Assembly: GCF_000317695.1 (NCBI RefSeq)
Contig: NC_019771.1
Span: 5,136,001-5,200,000 of the forward strand
Length of the DNA: 64,000 bases
DNA from: Anabaena cylindrica PCC 7122
GTDB taxonomy: Bacteria > Cyanobacteriota > Cyanobacteriia > Cyanobacteriales > Nostocaceae
Direction of reading: 5' to 3'
The notes beneath the pieces are model-generated. The model did not search any database and was not told where the DNA came from. It was given only the letters and a program-made list of their open reading frames with translations. How positions within the stretch are numbered: the stretch's first letter is position 1; every line of letters starts with the position of its first letter. The position numbers and the translations under genes are program-made. Shown one piece after another: positions 1 through 8,875 of the stretch.

Positions 1-60
1 ATGATTAAAAACTCAGCACTCAGCACCCAGCACTCGGTACTCGGTACTCACAACTCGGTA
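1..60. repeat. Degenerate heptanucleotide repeat tract
   Basis: Short tandem units around the heptamer CGGTACT occupy about positions 33-62, preceded by looser cactcagcacc-like units. This resembles the short tandemly repeated repetitive sequences of heterocystous cyanobacteria. It lies immediately downstream of the minus-strand GatD-like gene and touches its stop codon. No gene is visible. Confidence 0.7.
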
Positions 61-855
61 CTACCTACTGACCTTCAACCGCTTAAACATCGCTTCTCTT
101 CCTTGCATTGCCAAGGTATCATCTAAAGGTGAAAGTTTGATTTCTTGCTGATACTTTAGCCGCAAAGCTGTTTGAATTAACCAATCTGCAACAAAGGGAT
201 TTTTTGGTAGTAATGGCCCGTGAGAATATGTAGCGATCGCATTTTGATAAAACGCGCCTTCTGTGCCATCTTCACCATTATTACCCAAACCGTAAACCAC
301 ACGCCCCAAAGCTTCCACTTTCCCTAATTTGGTGCGTCCACCGTGATTTTCAAAACCGACTAGATAGGGTTTTGTCCCTGTCATTGCTTCGAGTTCTTGG
401 GCTAGGCGTGATGCTGTAACTTCTATTACTAAATTACCGATGCAACGTTTAGTATTTTCACCAGGATGAATCGAAACTAAATCTAGTATTCCTAAACCTT
501 CAATTCTTTTCCCAAAGGCTGGTTCATAATAATTTCCCAGCAGTTGGGGAGAACCACAGGTAAAAACTCCCGGTGTGCCATTTTCAATTTTTTCTCGCAT
601 TGCGTCAGCTTTTGCACCTTGCAAATCGCGCATAACTATCTCTTGCTGACGGTCTTGTGCGCCTCCACCGACGATCACATCTACTGATTTTATATCATTT
701 GCAGTGGAGTTTTGGTCAAGGGGTAAAACGGTCACATCATAGTCCCGCCATTGGGCGCGGCGTTCTATAGTTATAACATTTCCGCGATCGCCATAGGTAC
801 TCATCAACTTAGGATATAGCCAACCAATAATAATTTCCATCTGTGCAGAACTCAT
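61..855 (-). CDS. GatD-like type 1 glutamine amidotransferase (CobB/CobQ-like)
   Basis: The 264-residue product looks like the glutaminase subunit GatD that, with MurT, amidates the D-glutamate of lipid II; this is a family-level inference. A glycine-rich oxyanion stretch (IVGGGAQD, about residues 61-68) is followed by a nucleophile-like Cys100 in FTCGSPQLLG and a candidate catalytic His212 in YSHGPLLPKN. The start at 855 has a GAGG ribosome site 5 nt upstream; a second ATG lies at 840. No murT is visible upstream, where a divergent gene lies, so a partner could be beyond the left edge. A stand-alone cobyric-acid-synthase-like role is the alternative. Confidence 0.8.
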   Translation of the reverse strand: MSSAQMEIIIGWLYPKLMSTYGDRGNVITIERRAQWRDYDVTVLPLDQNSTANDIKSVDVIVGGGAQDRQQEIVMRDLQGAKADAMREKIENGTPGVFTCGSPQLLGNYYEPAFGKRIEGLGILDLVSIHPGENTKRCIGNLVIEVTASRLAQELEAMTGTKPYLVGFENHGGRTKLGKVEALGRVVYGLGNNGEDGTEGAFYQNAIATYSHGPLLPKNPFVADWLIQTALRLKYQQEIKLSPLDDTLAMQGREAMFKRLKVSR

Positions 856-1185
856 AAATCCTCACTTTAGCAATTCCAATTAATTTGCGTTCAATGTTAG
901 CTTATTTTTGGTGGTGGTGATTTAAGGTATGAATTAGTCTCACGCAGAGGCACAGAGGCACAGAGAGTAAGAGTTTGAGACATGGAATTTTTGATTTTTA
1001 TATAAGGATTCAGCAATACTTTATTTTTTATGTTTACCATAATTTCTAGATATTTTGTATTTTATGTAACAGTTTTATTATCACCTTGTGCCGATAATTT
1101 TTAAGGAGCTAGGCAAAAAATTTTACTGCTTCTGTTGAGATTACAGAGGTAATCAGGTTTATTTCCCAACCAAATACATCAATAT
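856..1185. other. Intergenic region between divergent genes
   Basis: About 330 bases separate the divergent GatD-like and hypothetical genes. Positions 942-965 hold a degenerate tandem of GAGGCACA-type units (cgcagaggcacagaggcacag), a repeat type common in Nostocales. The rest is AT-rich and presumably contains both promoters; no convincing operator or RNA was seen. Confidence 0.5.
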
Positions 1186-1587
1186 ATGGATTGTAAAACT
1201 GCAACTTTGGTCTACCAAGCGGAAAATCATCTAGAAAAAATCCAGGAGATTTTTCCAGAAGCTTGGAAGTTTTTAGAAGAACAAGCTTTTGCTTATGTTC
1301 AAGGTAAAGCACACGCATTTGATTCTGCAATTAAAAATTTAGTTGGAGAAACCAAGTTTAAGTTTAGAATGGTTCACCGAGATGATCAAGACCAATTAAC
1401 AAAAGATTTAGGTGAATTATTAGGTGATATCACCTCCCGATTATTGCTAGAAAAGCACTTTTCAGAAGTTGTAGGCAAGCCTATTTTCTTTAGTACCATT
1501 TGTTGCAGTAGTCATCTTACCACTGACCATGAATTGAGTTTAGAAGAAGTTTTACCTTTACAACGTGCAGCGGTAAAATTGCAATAA
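1186..1587 (+). CDS. Hypothetical cytosolic protein
   Basis: I do not recognise the family of this 133-residue product. There is no signal peptide or membrane segment. The first two thirds look helical and charged; near the C-terminus there is a CCSSH motif (about residues 105-109) in the context STICCSSHLTTDH, which could bind a metal, but this is only suggestive. The ATG is preceded by an AT-rich leader without a strong ribosome site. It stands alone, divergent from the GatD-like gene. Confidence 0.6.
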   Translation: MDCKTATLVYQAENHLEKIQEIFPEAWKFLEEQAFAYVQGKAHAFDSAIKNLVGETKFKFRMVHRDDQDQLTKDLGELLGDITSRLLLEKHFSEVVGKPIFFSTICCSSHLTTDHELSLEEVLPLQRAAVKLQ

Positions 1588-1919
1588 CTCAACCCCAACC
1601 TCAGAACATATTTTAAATGTTTACGGTTGTATCGAAATCCCCCCTAGCCTTGAAAAGGGGGGAATAAACTTCTCGAAGTCCTAGAGTAAGCCACAAAATA
1701 AATAATCCTGTCTTGCACCAAAAATAGGTGATCCTCACAGAATAGGCTGTTAACTCTATTTGAACTCATACTTAATATATATACGTGGATTTTAAATATC
1801 TTCCCTTTAGTCAGAGTAAAAATTCGAGGATTTATCTAAAATCTTTGAATAGCAAACCTATATAAAAAGATGTAGACACAATTAGATATTTGAATACTGC
1901 CTATCTGGATGAGAAAAGC
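1588..1919. other. Intergenic region with C/G hairpin
   Basis: Positions 1639-1662 form a hairpin with six C on the left arm and six G on the right arm around CTAGCCTTGAAAA-type sequence, a common cyanobacterial intergenic palindrome that could act as terminator for the gene to the left. The remainder is AT-rich with no gene seen; the promoter of the HPF/cold-shock gene should lie in 1700-1900. Confidence 0.5.
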
Positions 1920-2549
1920 ATGAAAATTACACCAGCAATTACCTATCGTAATCTAGAAAAATCAGATGCAATTGATACCTTAATTCAGGAAAAAATTGCC
2001 AAATTAGAGCATATTTGCAATTACATTAATAACTGTCAAATTGTTATTGAAAAAATACATGAACGACCTCGCAGTGGTTCTCCTTATCGCGTGCGAATTG
2101 ATCTGACAGTTCCCCCTGGTCATGAATTAGTAGCAGAAAAGAATCCTGGAGAAGGTATTCAATATCAACCTCTAGATGCAGTAATTAGAGAAACCTTTGA
2201 TGCCATGCGTCATCAGTTAGCTAAACTTACCCAGCGTCAACGCGCAAATGAACAATCTTATAGAAGCGAAGAAGCACAAGAAAGTATAGCTTTTGTGACT
2301 AAATTATTTAGACAAGATGGTTATGGCTTCCTCAAATCTTTAGATGGTCAGGAAATTTATTTCCACCACAATAGCGTTTTACATCATGACTTTGACCGTT
2401 TAGAAATTGGTACTGGTGTGCATTTTTCCCTAGAACAAGGTGAAGAAGGACCCCAAGCCAGCAGCGTAAAAATAGTTGATAAACCTGGTGTTCGTGCTGG
2501 TAAATCATCAAAAAGATTGATTGAACCGCCCTTAGATTGGCAAGAATAA
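1920..2549 (+). CDS. Ribosome hibernation (S30AE/HPF-like) domain fused to a cold-shock domain
   Basis: The protein (209 residues from the ATG at 1920) has an N-terminal S30AE domain of the HPF/RaiA type, about residues 1-110, which in that family binds the 30S decoding region. A C-terminal cold-shock domain, about 125-190, shows an RNP1-like GYGFL and an RNP2-like IYFHH motif and should bind single-stranded RNA. An in-frame TTG at 1890 would add ten residues, but MKITPAITYRN is the natural start of the fold. This is shorter than long-form HPF/LrtA and carries the cold-shock module in place of the dimerisation tail. Likely role: RNA or ribosome binding under cold or stress (inference). Confidence 0.85.
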   Translation: MKITPAITYRNLEKSDAIDTLIQEKIAKLEHICNYINNCQIVIEKIHERPRSGSPYRVRIDLTVPPGHELVAEKNPGEGIQYQPLDAVIRETFDAMRHQLAKLTQRQRANEQSYRSEEAQESIAFVTKLFRQDGYGFLKSLDGQEIYFHHNSVLHHDFDRLEIGTGVHFSLEQGEEGPQASSVKIVDKPGVRAGKSSKRLIEPPLDWQE

Positions 2550-2715
2550 GTAAGTACATGAAAACACAAATTGAGGAATTGAAAAAACTTCATCTCAAAT
2601 ACTAGCTGCTATGCTATCAAATCCCCACATTTATCCTCAAATTAGTGATACAGGTGGAAATGGAACCATAGAACAGCAGTTAATAATCTTGGCTGTAAAA
2701 ATGGCAGAAAGCTTA

Positions 2716-2888
2716 ATCCGGCACAATACTGTTCGGTTAAGAATTTTTGTAGGTTGGGTTGAACAAAGTGAAACCCAACAAATGCCTGTAAATGTTGGTT
2801 TATGGCTACGCCACACTTCGTGAACGTTCCTCAACCCAACCTACATATTTCCGTTTTTTAGCCTTAACCGACAAGTATTGTAATCCGG
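2716..2888. mobile_element. Long inverted-repeat MITE-like element
   Basis: The left arm (2716-2762) and right arm (2830-2888) are imperfect inverted copies sharing CGGTTAAG near the ends, CAATACT, and GTAGGTTGGGTT internally. The element could fold almost entirely into one hairpin. The GTAGGTTGGGTTGA core is widespread in Nostocales intergenic DNA. Open frames across it are by-products of the repeat. It lies between the HPF/cold-shock gene and the convergent PNPOx-type gene. Confidence 0.7.
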
Positions 2889-2903
2889 CATATTGAATTT
2901 GCA

Positions 2904-3365
2904 TTAACGGTGTGAGAGTTCTAACAAACTAATTGTTTGCGATCTAAAACTAGATGGACTATCCCAATAATCTGCTTTATTGATATTTACTTTCAGCAAA
3001 GCAAGATTAGGTTCATCTAGTCCTTGGGGAAACCAAGTTTGTAATTTTGGTTGCCATTTTTCTTGTAACTTATTCCTATCTTTTACCAGTTCTGCTGTAC
3101 CTAAAATGGAAACGTATCGCTGTTTATCAGGTGAAGAAAAACTCACATTCACCTGTTGACAATGTTCAATTTCAAATACTTTATGAGAATCAGTAGAGGT
3201 AAAAAACCAGAGTATGCCATCAGTGTCAATATCACTAAATATAGACATGGGACGACTATGCAAACTTCCATCATCATCAACTGTAGTTAACATTGCATGG
3301 TCGATATCTTTAATCAGTGTACGTAACTGATCAATTTGTTGATTACTGTCTTTTGAGTTTGTCAT
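2904..3365 (-). CDS. Pyridoxamine 5'-phosphate oxidase-family protein (general stress protein type)
   Basis: This 153-residue protein has the split-barrel flavin-binding fold of the PNPOx family, as in general stress protein 26. Visible features are the N-terminal helix, ML TTVDDDGSLHSRPM strand pair (about residues 30-46), ILWFFTSTDSHKVFEI (about 71-86) and the YVSILGTAELV strand. It probably binds FMN, F420 or heme rather than making PLP, since true PdxH proteins are longer. The ATG at 3365 is the only good start. It is convergent with the preceding gene; the substrate cannot be told from sequence. Confidence 0.8.
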   Translation of the reverse strand: MTNSKDSNQQIDQLRTLIKDIDHAMLTTVDDDGSLHSRPMSIFSDIDTDGILWFFTSTDSHKVFEIEHCQQVNVSFSSPDKQRYVSILGTAELVKDRNKLQEKWQPKLQTWFPQGLDEPNLALLKVNINKADYWDSPSSFRSQTISLLELSHR

Positions 3366-3593
3366 TTAACTATTCTGAGTAAGTAACGTTGAGGAGAAAA
3401 ACCAGATTTATCGGTTATTAACGATCTTTTTTAGTATGATTATTTTTAGGTTGGCGTTGCATGAATCTAAAGACATAATTCCTCTGCAAATAAGCTAGAT
3501 GGTATATAACCACAGAAATATTTTGATGATTGGTAGCTTCATAGTTCTCTAACTTGAGGCTGGTGGCAAAATATTATTCTTTAATTATGCTGA

Positions 3594-3681
3594 TATAGCA
3601 ATCCTAAATGATTCATGAACACTTCTGTTATCTGTTCCCTTGCATCACCGATAAGTCCTCAACTCAAATAGGATTGCTATA
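3594..3681. repeat. Small palindromic repeat with TATAGCAATCCTA ends
   Basis: Terminal inverted repeats read tatagcaatccta on the left and taggattgctata on the right. It directly abuts, and shares its last bases with, the next repeat, so two elements are arranged head to tail in this gap. No gene is seen in 3366-3820. Confidence 0.65.
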
Positions 3682-3779
3682 TAGCAATTCCCAATCTCAT
3701 GAAATACACCCCACCCCTTACCAAGGAGAGGGTTGGGGAGGGGTAATTTTGTATATCACGCTTAGTGGGAAACGCTATA
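3680..3779. repeat. Copy 1 of the TATAGC...GCTATA intergenic repeat family
   Basis: About 100 bp, beginning TATAGCAATTCCCA and ending TGGGAAACGCTATA (imperfect terminal inverted repeats). It lacks the GCGCTGTCGCGC segment found in the longer copies at 8744, 16138, 30450, 43535 and 56665. The centre is CCTTACCAAGG and is followed by GGTTGGGGAGGGGTAA. Confidence 0.85.
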
Positions 3780-3820
3780 TAAGGATTAAATATTGTTTGT
3801 GATAATAGTGGAGATTAAGA

Positions 3821-4405
3821 ATGGCATCTACATTAGAAACAATTTTTGAAGGCTTAACAGCAATAGTTTTTTCACCACTAATTATACCTATTGCATCAGC
3901 AGTAAAACAACCTGTAGTTCAAAATACGATTAAAGATAGTATTCTTTTGTCTAATAGGTTTAAGGATGCAATTACAGAAATATCTGAAGTATTGGAAAAA
4001 ACTACAGCAGATGCTAGAAAAGATCAGCCTGAAAGTTTTAGCTCTAGAACTTACCCAAATCAGGTGACAAATGGTAAGTCAGAAGTAGCTAAAGATTTCA
4101 TCAATATGATATCTGATATAAATGCTGATGTGGGGAGAATGACAAGTGGTGTTGCTGATTTACGGGTGATATTACCTCTAGGAATTAGTTTACTGGCTAT
4201 CAGACAACTGCTCAGAAAAGGACTAGAACTAGAAGAGCTTCCTTGGTATATTTTAGCTTGGTATGCTTTCGATATTTTTACAAGACTGAATTATGAGGAT
4301 GAACCTCAGGTAAGCAACTTATCAATTAATACTGTTTCAATGGAATTTCAGGAGCAACGGAGTAGTGATTCAATCAATACACAGCAGTATCAAAGGGAGA
4401 GCTAG
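3821..4405 (+). CDS. Hypothetical protein, DUF5132-like N-terminus
   Basis: The 194-residue protein starts with an amphipathic or hydrophobic segment (LTAIVFSPLIIPIASAVKQP, residues 12-31) that resembles membrane-associated DUF5132-type proteins; that match is by eye. A central charged linker is followed by a second hydrophobic region, about residues 108-150, with LPLGISLLAIRQLLRKG and WYILAWYAFDIF. It may be a peripheral or two-span membrane protein. It is a single gene with no partner; function unknown. Confidence 0.65.
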   Translation: MASTLETIFEGLTAIVFSPLIIPIASAVKQPVVQNTIKDSILLSNRFKDAITEISEVLEKTTADARKDQPESFSSRTYPNQVTNGKSEVAKDFINMISDINADVGRMTSGVADLRVILPLGISLLAIRQLLRKGLELEELPWYILAWYAFDIFTRLNYEDEPQVSNLSINTVSMEFQEQRSSDSINTQQYQRES

Positions 4406-4441
4406 ATTTAAAATCCAGGATATTAGCTATAAATAAATAGC

Positions 4442-4522
<81 letters not shown>

Positions 4523-4602
4523 CTAATTCAAAAGATCTTATTTGATTATAAAGATAAGCCAGATGTAAAAACTAGAATATTTATCACTGATGGCCTTACA
4601 AC

Positions 4603-6276
4603 TCATGCAGGTTTAACAGATTGAGAAAACGGTGTTGCTGTCTGGAGATGAATAGTTTCCTCTAAATGGGGATGATAAAAACTCAGTTCTCTCGCGTGCA
4701 GATATAGTCTACAGGCATCAATATTACAACCATACAAGCGATCGCCCAAAATAGCTATACCCAATCCTCGCACATCAGCGGCATGAACCCTTAACTGATG
4801 GGTGCGTCCTGTCAAAGGGATAAATTCTACACGGGTATAGTCACCTACTTTTCCCATAACCCGGAAGCGCGTCAAGCTGGGTTTACCTCGTTCTAAATCA
4901 ACTTTTTGATAAAGACTTTGTTCAGGATTTTTCCACAATGGTAAATCAATAACACCTTCTGCTATAGCGAGGGAACCTGCAAGTATAGCTTCATAAACTT
5001 TATGAATTTGCCGTTTTTCAAATTGTTGACTTAGTTGAGAATAGGTAAATAAATTCTTAGCTAATAACAAAATACCAGAAGTATCTTGATCTAAACGATG
5101 TACCGTCATCAATTCCATATCATACAAATTCCTCAATCGGCTCAAAACACTATCTTGGTTATAAGAATAACGTCCAGGTACAGACAACAATCCTGGTGGT
5201 TTATTCACAGCAATTAACCATTTATCTTCATAAATAATCCATTCACTAATAGGACTGCTAATTTCCTCTTTCTTGATTAAAAATGGGCTAATAGGCTTAG
5301 ATTTTCCTGATAATAAAAACCCCATTAATGGCTGACATCTTTCTGCACAAGCACCATAAAAACGCCCCTGAATTTTATCTTGTACTGAAGATTTACCCCA
5401 CCAAAATTCAGCCATTGCTAGGGGTTTGAGTCCATGATCTGCCGCATAATGTAACAACTTAGGAGCGCAACAATCCCCTGTCCCTGTGGGTGTTCCTCCT
5501 GGTAGTAGTTGCTGTAAAGATAGAGATTTTCCAGAAAAATTAGTTAAGCTATAAACAGCGTGCATCTGTGTTTGTAATTGCCTAGATAGTTCTTTGCGTT
5601 GTTGTTTTAGTTCCCTAATTCTGTTATCTGCACCATTTATAACCTGCTGAAGTGGTTGTAAAACTTCATTTTGATGACGTTTAAAGTATTTTCTCTCAAT
5701 CCCCTGTTGACGGCTTTCTGCTTCCAGTTCTTCAAGAACTTCTATTGTCAATTTCTCACCGCATTGCTGACGTTTTTCCTGTCGTTGTTTTTTACTTTGG
5801 CTATGTTGGCAACTCATTATTTGTAACTGCTGTTTAAACTCAGTCAATAATGTTTGATATTGTTCTCGTTCTGGAAGTTGTTGCAGATGAATTATTTCTT
5901 GTTTAATTGCTTCTAACTCAGCTAAAGTATGCGCTTCTGCTAGTGTAACTTCTTCACGTCCCGGAATAGGTGGAACCCAACCTTCATGCACACTGCAACT
6001 ATGTAATAAACCAGAAAAGGCTTTAATTACCCCTTGTTCACCATTAGATAATTCAACTAGTAATATCCCATACATTTTACCTTCACAGAAATAAAGGTGA
6101 TCTTGCTGAAGCTGCTGCATTAAACCCTCAGCTATAGCTTCAGCTAAAGCAGTGCGAGGTAGTCTCAGCAGTTCCCCAGTTTGAGGACATTTCCCTTCGT
6201 AATAATAACTGGGAGGTGTGGGGATAATTGTGGAATTAGAGTTAATAAAATCTGACAAGGTGTGGATCAATTTCAT
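4603..6276 (-). CDS. RluA-family pseudouridine synthase with long N-terminal extension
   Basis: The C-terminal ~220 residues form an RluA-type pseudouridine synthase with the signature MTVHRLDQDTSGILLLA containing the catalytic Asp, followed by LTGRTHQLRVHAA. These enzymes isomerise uridine in rRNA or tRNA. The N-terminal ~330 residues are unusual: a cyanobacterial extension with coiled-coil-rich Glu/Gln segments and a Cys-rich GTGDCCAPKLL stretch. The start is placed at 6276 (MKLIHTLSDF); an ATG at 6348 would add a very hydrophobic AT-rich leader that looks spurious. It ends ten bases after the histidine kinase gene upstream could begin an operon, but there is a 9-base gap and no shared function. 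Confidence 0.85.
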   Translation of the reverse strand: MKLIHTLSDFINSNSTIIPTPPSYYYEGKCPQTGELLRLPRTALAEAIAEGLMQQLQQDHLYFCEGKMYGILLVELSNGEQGVIKAFSGLLHSCSVHEGWVPPIPGREEVTLAEAHTLAELEAIKQEIIHLQQLPEREQYQTLLTEFKQQLQIMSCQHSQSKKQRQEKRQQCGEKLTIEVLEELEAESRQQGIERKYFKRHQNEVLQPLQQVINGADNRIRELKQQRKELSRQLQTQMHAVYSLTNFSGKSLSLQQLLPGGTPTGTGDCCAPKLLHYAADHGLKPLAMAEFWWGKSSVQDKIQGRFYGACAERCQPLMGFLLSGKSKPISPFLIKKEEISSPISEWIIYEDKWLIAVNKPPGLLSVPGRYSYNQDSVLSRLRNLYDMELMTVHRLDQDTSGILLLAKNLFTYSQLSQQFEKRQIHKVYEAILAGSLAIAEGVIDLPLWKNPEQSLYQKVDLERGKPSLTRFRVMGKVGDYTRVEFIPLTGRTHQLRVHAADVRGLGIAILGDRLYGCNIDACRLYLHARELSFYHPHLEETIHLQTATPFSQSVKPA

Positions 6277-6357
6277 AGAAACTTTCAGCTTTATTTTCAG
6301 ACCATAAAAATACCATAAATAAATTATATATAATCCTATAATTCCCATCTATGGCAA

Positions 6358-8172
6358 TTAGTGATTCTGATGAATTGGCAGTTCAATAATAAATTCTGTT
6401 CCCTTACCAGATTTAGTAATACATCGCAAATTACCTTTATGCTTTGCAGTCACAATTTGATAGCTGATTGATAAACCAAGTCCTGTTCCTTTACCAACTG
6501 CTTTTGTTGTGAAAAAAGGATCAAATATCCGATTACGACTTGCTTCGGGAATTCCCATACCATTATCTGTGATATGAATAGCAATGCGATCTTTTCTGAT
6601 CATTTTTGTTTGAATATGAATTTGTTTATGCCCATTATTTAGCTCTTGATCATAATGTGGATTGTTATACTCTTCTAATGCATCAATCGCATTACTTAGA
6701 ATATTCATAAATACCTGATTTAGTTGACCTGCATAACATTGAATTAATGGCAAATTACTATAGTCTTTAATAATTTCAATTTCAGCAGATTCTGGTGTTG
6801 CTTTAGTTCTATGCCTGAGGATTAATAGAGTATTATCAATACCTTCATGGATATTTACTTCTTTCATCTCAGATTCGTCTAGTCGAGAGAAATTTCTCAA
6901 AGATACAACAATTTCTCGAATTCTTTTAGTTCCTATTTCCAGAGAAGAAATTAATTGAGTAGAATCTTTAAGAATAAAGCATAAATCTATATCATCAATA
7001 TAGTATTGAATCTCATCAGCCGGCTGAGGATAATATTTTTGATATAAATATATTAATTCAATTAAATTTTGCAAATATTCATGAAATGGTTGAATATTTC
7101 CATGTATAAAGTTTATAGGATTATTAATTTCATGAGCTACACCAGCTACTAGCTGTCCTAAACTTGACATTTTCTCAGTTTGAATTAATTGAATTTGAGT
7201 TTGCTGGAGTTTTTTTAGTGTTTGCTCAAGTTCTTCAGCTTTTTGTGTTAACTGTATTTGAGATTTTTTTAGCTCAATTTCCGTATTACGTCTATCAATA
7301 ATTTCATTTTCTAGATCTTGATTGACTTGAAAAAGCTCAGATGTTCTTTCAGTAACTCTAGATTCTAACGACTGATAAAAATTACTTAACTTCAACGTCA
7401 TTTGATTAAAATCATTTGCTAATTGTTCGATTTCATCATTAGTTTTGATATCCAAATGATAACTCAAGTTTCCTGCACTAATTTTTGCTACTCCAATTTG
7501 AAGTTGATGAAGTGAGCGAATAACTGGAATAACAATAATAATAAATTGGGCTAAAAATATCAACAATATACCCAATATACCTGCAAATATAAAATTTGCA
7601 TTCATCGTCCTAATTGTTCTAACTTTTTTAGCTGCTATCTCATCCTGTTTTTGAGCATTTTGAGAAATTATATTCAAATAAAAATTAATATCTTGTATAT
7701 ATGATTTAATCGCTTGTACATCCTCCTGAGATATTACCAAAGTATTTATATTACCATCAAGCTCATTTACTAAACGGGTCAAAAAATCATGACGACGGCG
7801 TACAACTAATAACTCTGATGTTTTGTTCATTAATAGTTCTAATCTATCAAGATCAATTATAAAATTAGACCTGATTTGCTGATATTCCATCATGCTTGTA
7901 AGGTTGTGGTCTAAAACTACAAAATCCTTGAGTATTAGAGCTTGGTCTTTGAGAGATTTTTCCAAACTATTAGTAAGAGTAAGTGCCTGTGTAGTTTTTT
8001 TATGAGTTTTTTCGGCAGCTATTTCGGCTTGGTATAAATAATATGCACCACTACCTGTTAAACAGATCAACCCAGCAAATATTATTGAAGATCCCAAAAA
8101 TCGCTGCCAAATTTTCATACTAATTATTGAACTTAAGTTCAATTTGGTAGAGCCATTTATTAGTTGTTTCAT
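6358..8172 (-). CDS. Membrane sensor histidine kinase (HAMP-HisKA-HATPase)
   Basis: The 604-residue kinase has TM1 at about 27-47, a periplasmic four-helix-type sensor region to ~190, TM2 at 193-217, HAMP at about 216-270, a coiled coil (275-335), and an H box with His347 in VAGVAHEINNPIN. The ATPase domain shows NILSNAIDAL, DNGMGIPE and GTGLGLSISYQIV, so all boxes are intact. No receiver is attached and no response regulator is adjacent, so it is an orphan kinase. A second ATG at 8118 is possible. Signal unknown. Confidence 0.92.
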   Translation of the reverse strand: MKQLINGSTKLNLSSIISMKIWQRFLGSSIIFAGLICLTGSGAYYLYQAEIAAEKTHKKTTQALTLTNSLEKSLKDQALILKDFVVLDHNLTSMMEYQQIRSNFIIDLDRLELLMNKTSELLVVRRRHDFLTRLVNELDGNINTLVISQEDVQAIKSYIQDINFYLNIISQNAQKQDEIAAKKVRTIRTMNANFIFAGILGILLIFLAQFIIIVIPVIRSLHQLQIGVAKISAGNLSYHLDIKTNDEIEQLANDFNQMTLKLSNFYQSLESRVTERTSELFQVNQDLENEIIDRRNTEIELKKSQIQLTQKAEELEQTLKKLQQTQIQLIQTEKMSSLGQLVAGVAHEINNPINFIHGNIQPFHEYLQNLIELIYLYQKYYPQPADEIQYYIDDIDLCFILKDSTQLISSLEIGTKRIREIVVSLRNFSRLDESEMKEVNIHEGIDNTLLILRHRTKATPESAEIEIIKDYSNLPLIQCYAGQLNQVFMNILSNAIDALEEYNNPHYDQELNNGHKQIHIQTKMIRKDRIAIHITDNGMGIPEASRNRIFDPFFTTKAVGKGTGLGLSISYQIVTAKHKGNLRCITKSGKGTEFIIELPIHQNH

Positions 8173-8743
8173 CTAATTTTGCTTGCAACTCCCTAATTAG
8201 TTCATAGTTCATATCCCCTAGAAAGATATAGCGGTTATCGGTTAAGTGAGATACAAAAACCCCACCTCCAACTTCCTTCCCGCAAGCGATGAGGAAACGC
8301 TATATATCCTATGGTTTCTTTACCTGAAACTGCGACAATATCTGCTGAAGCATCAATGCGGGCTTGTTTCAGAGCATAGATTTATTTATGCTTACAATTA
8401 CCTATTGTCATAAAACAAGAGCATTATCCGGGAAATTATCTACGATATACACTTTTAATCGAAGTAATATCACTAGGGTTTGCTCTCTCGTTACCTGGAT
8501 GTAAATTCTGGTGGCTTGCCAATCAAGCTTTCTTTTGCTTATTTAGTTCAATATCCATTTAAACCTGTTTATATCAATTATCGGTTAGATCCAATACCAG
8601 GAAGGGCGCATTTTCCCCATCTCTACAGGGTTGCTGATGCTTTTGTGGCAAAATTTGATCGCATCTAGTAATAAATTTATATAGACAAAATAGAATTATA
8701 AATAATAACTCCGACTTCTAAAAATCAGAGTTATTATTTGTTA
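8173..8743. other. Gap with degenerate repeat and gene fragments
   Basis: Positions 8227-8304 form a degenerate relative of the TATAGC...GCTATA repeat. On the minus strand about 8309-8381 encodes a protein-like fragment (LKQARIDASADIVAVSGKET) without start or continuation. On the plus strand 8480-8668 is open for 62 residues (begins SRYLDVNSGGLPIKL) and has no recognisable family. These look like eroded gene remnants rather than working genes; I cannot name the parents. Confidence 0.4.
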
Positions 8744-8862
8744 TATAGCAATTCCCAAGCTCATGAAATACACCCCACCCGCGCTGTCGCGCACCCTCCC
8801 CTTACCAAGGGGAGAGTTGGGGAGGGGTAATTTTGTATCTTACTAGAGTGGGAAAGGCTATA
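8744..8862. repeat. Copy 2 of the TATAGC...GCTATA repeat family
   Basis: A full-length 119-bp copy including ACCCGCGCTGTCGCGCACCC, centre CCTTACCAAGG, and ends TATAGCAATTCCCA / GGGAAAGGCTATA. It sits 13 bases beyond the stop codon of the terminal oxidase gene and may act as its transcript end hairpin. Confidence 0.88.
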
Positions 8863-8875
8863 TTGTTATTATAGA

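Noticed and set aside
2611..2834. Frames of 65-70 codons on both strands downstream of the HPF/cold-shock gene
   Set aside because: They run through the inverted-repeat element and have no family or natural composition.
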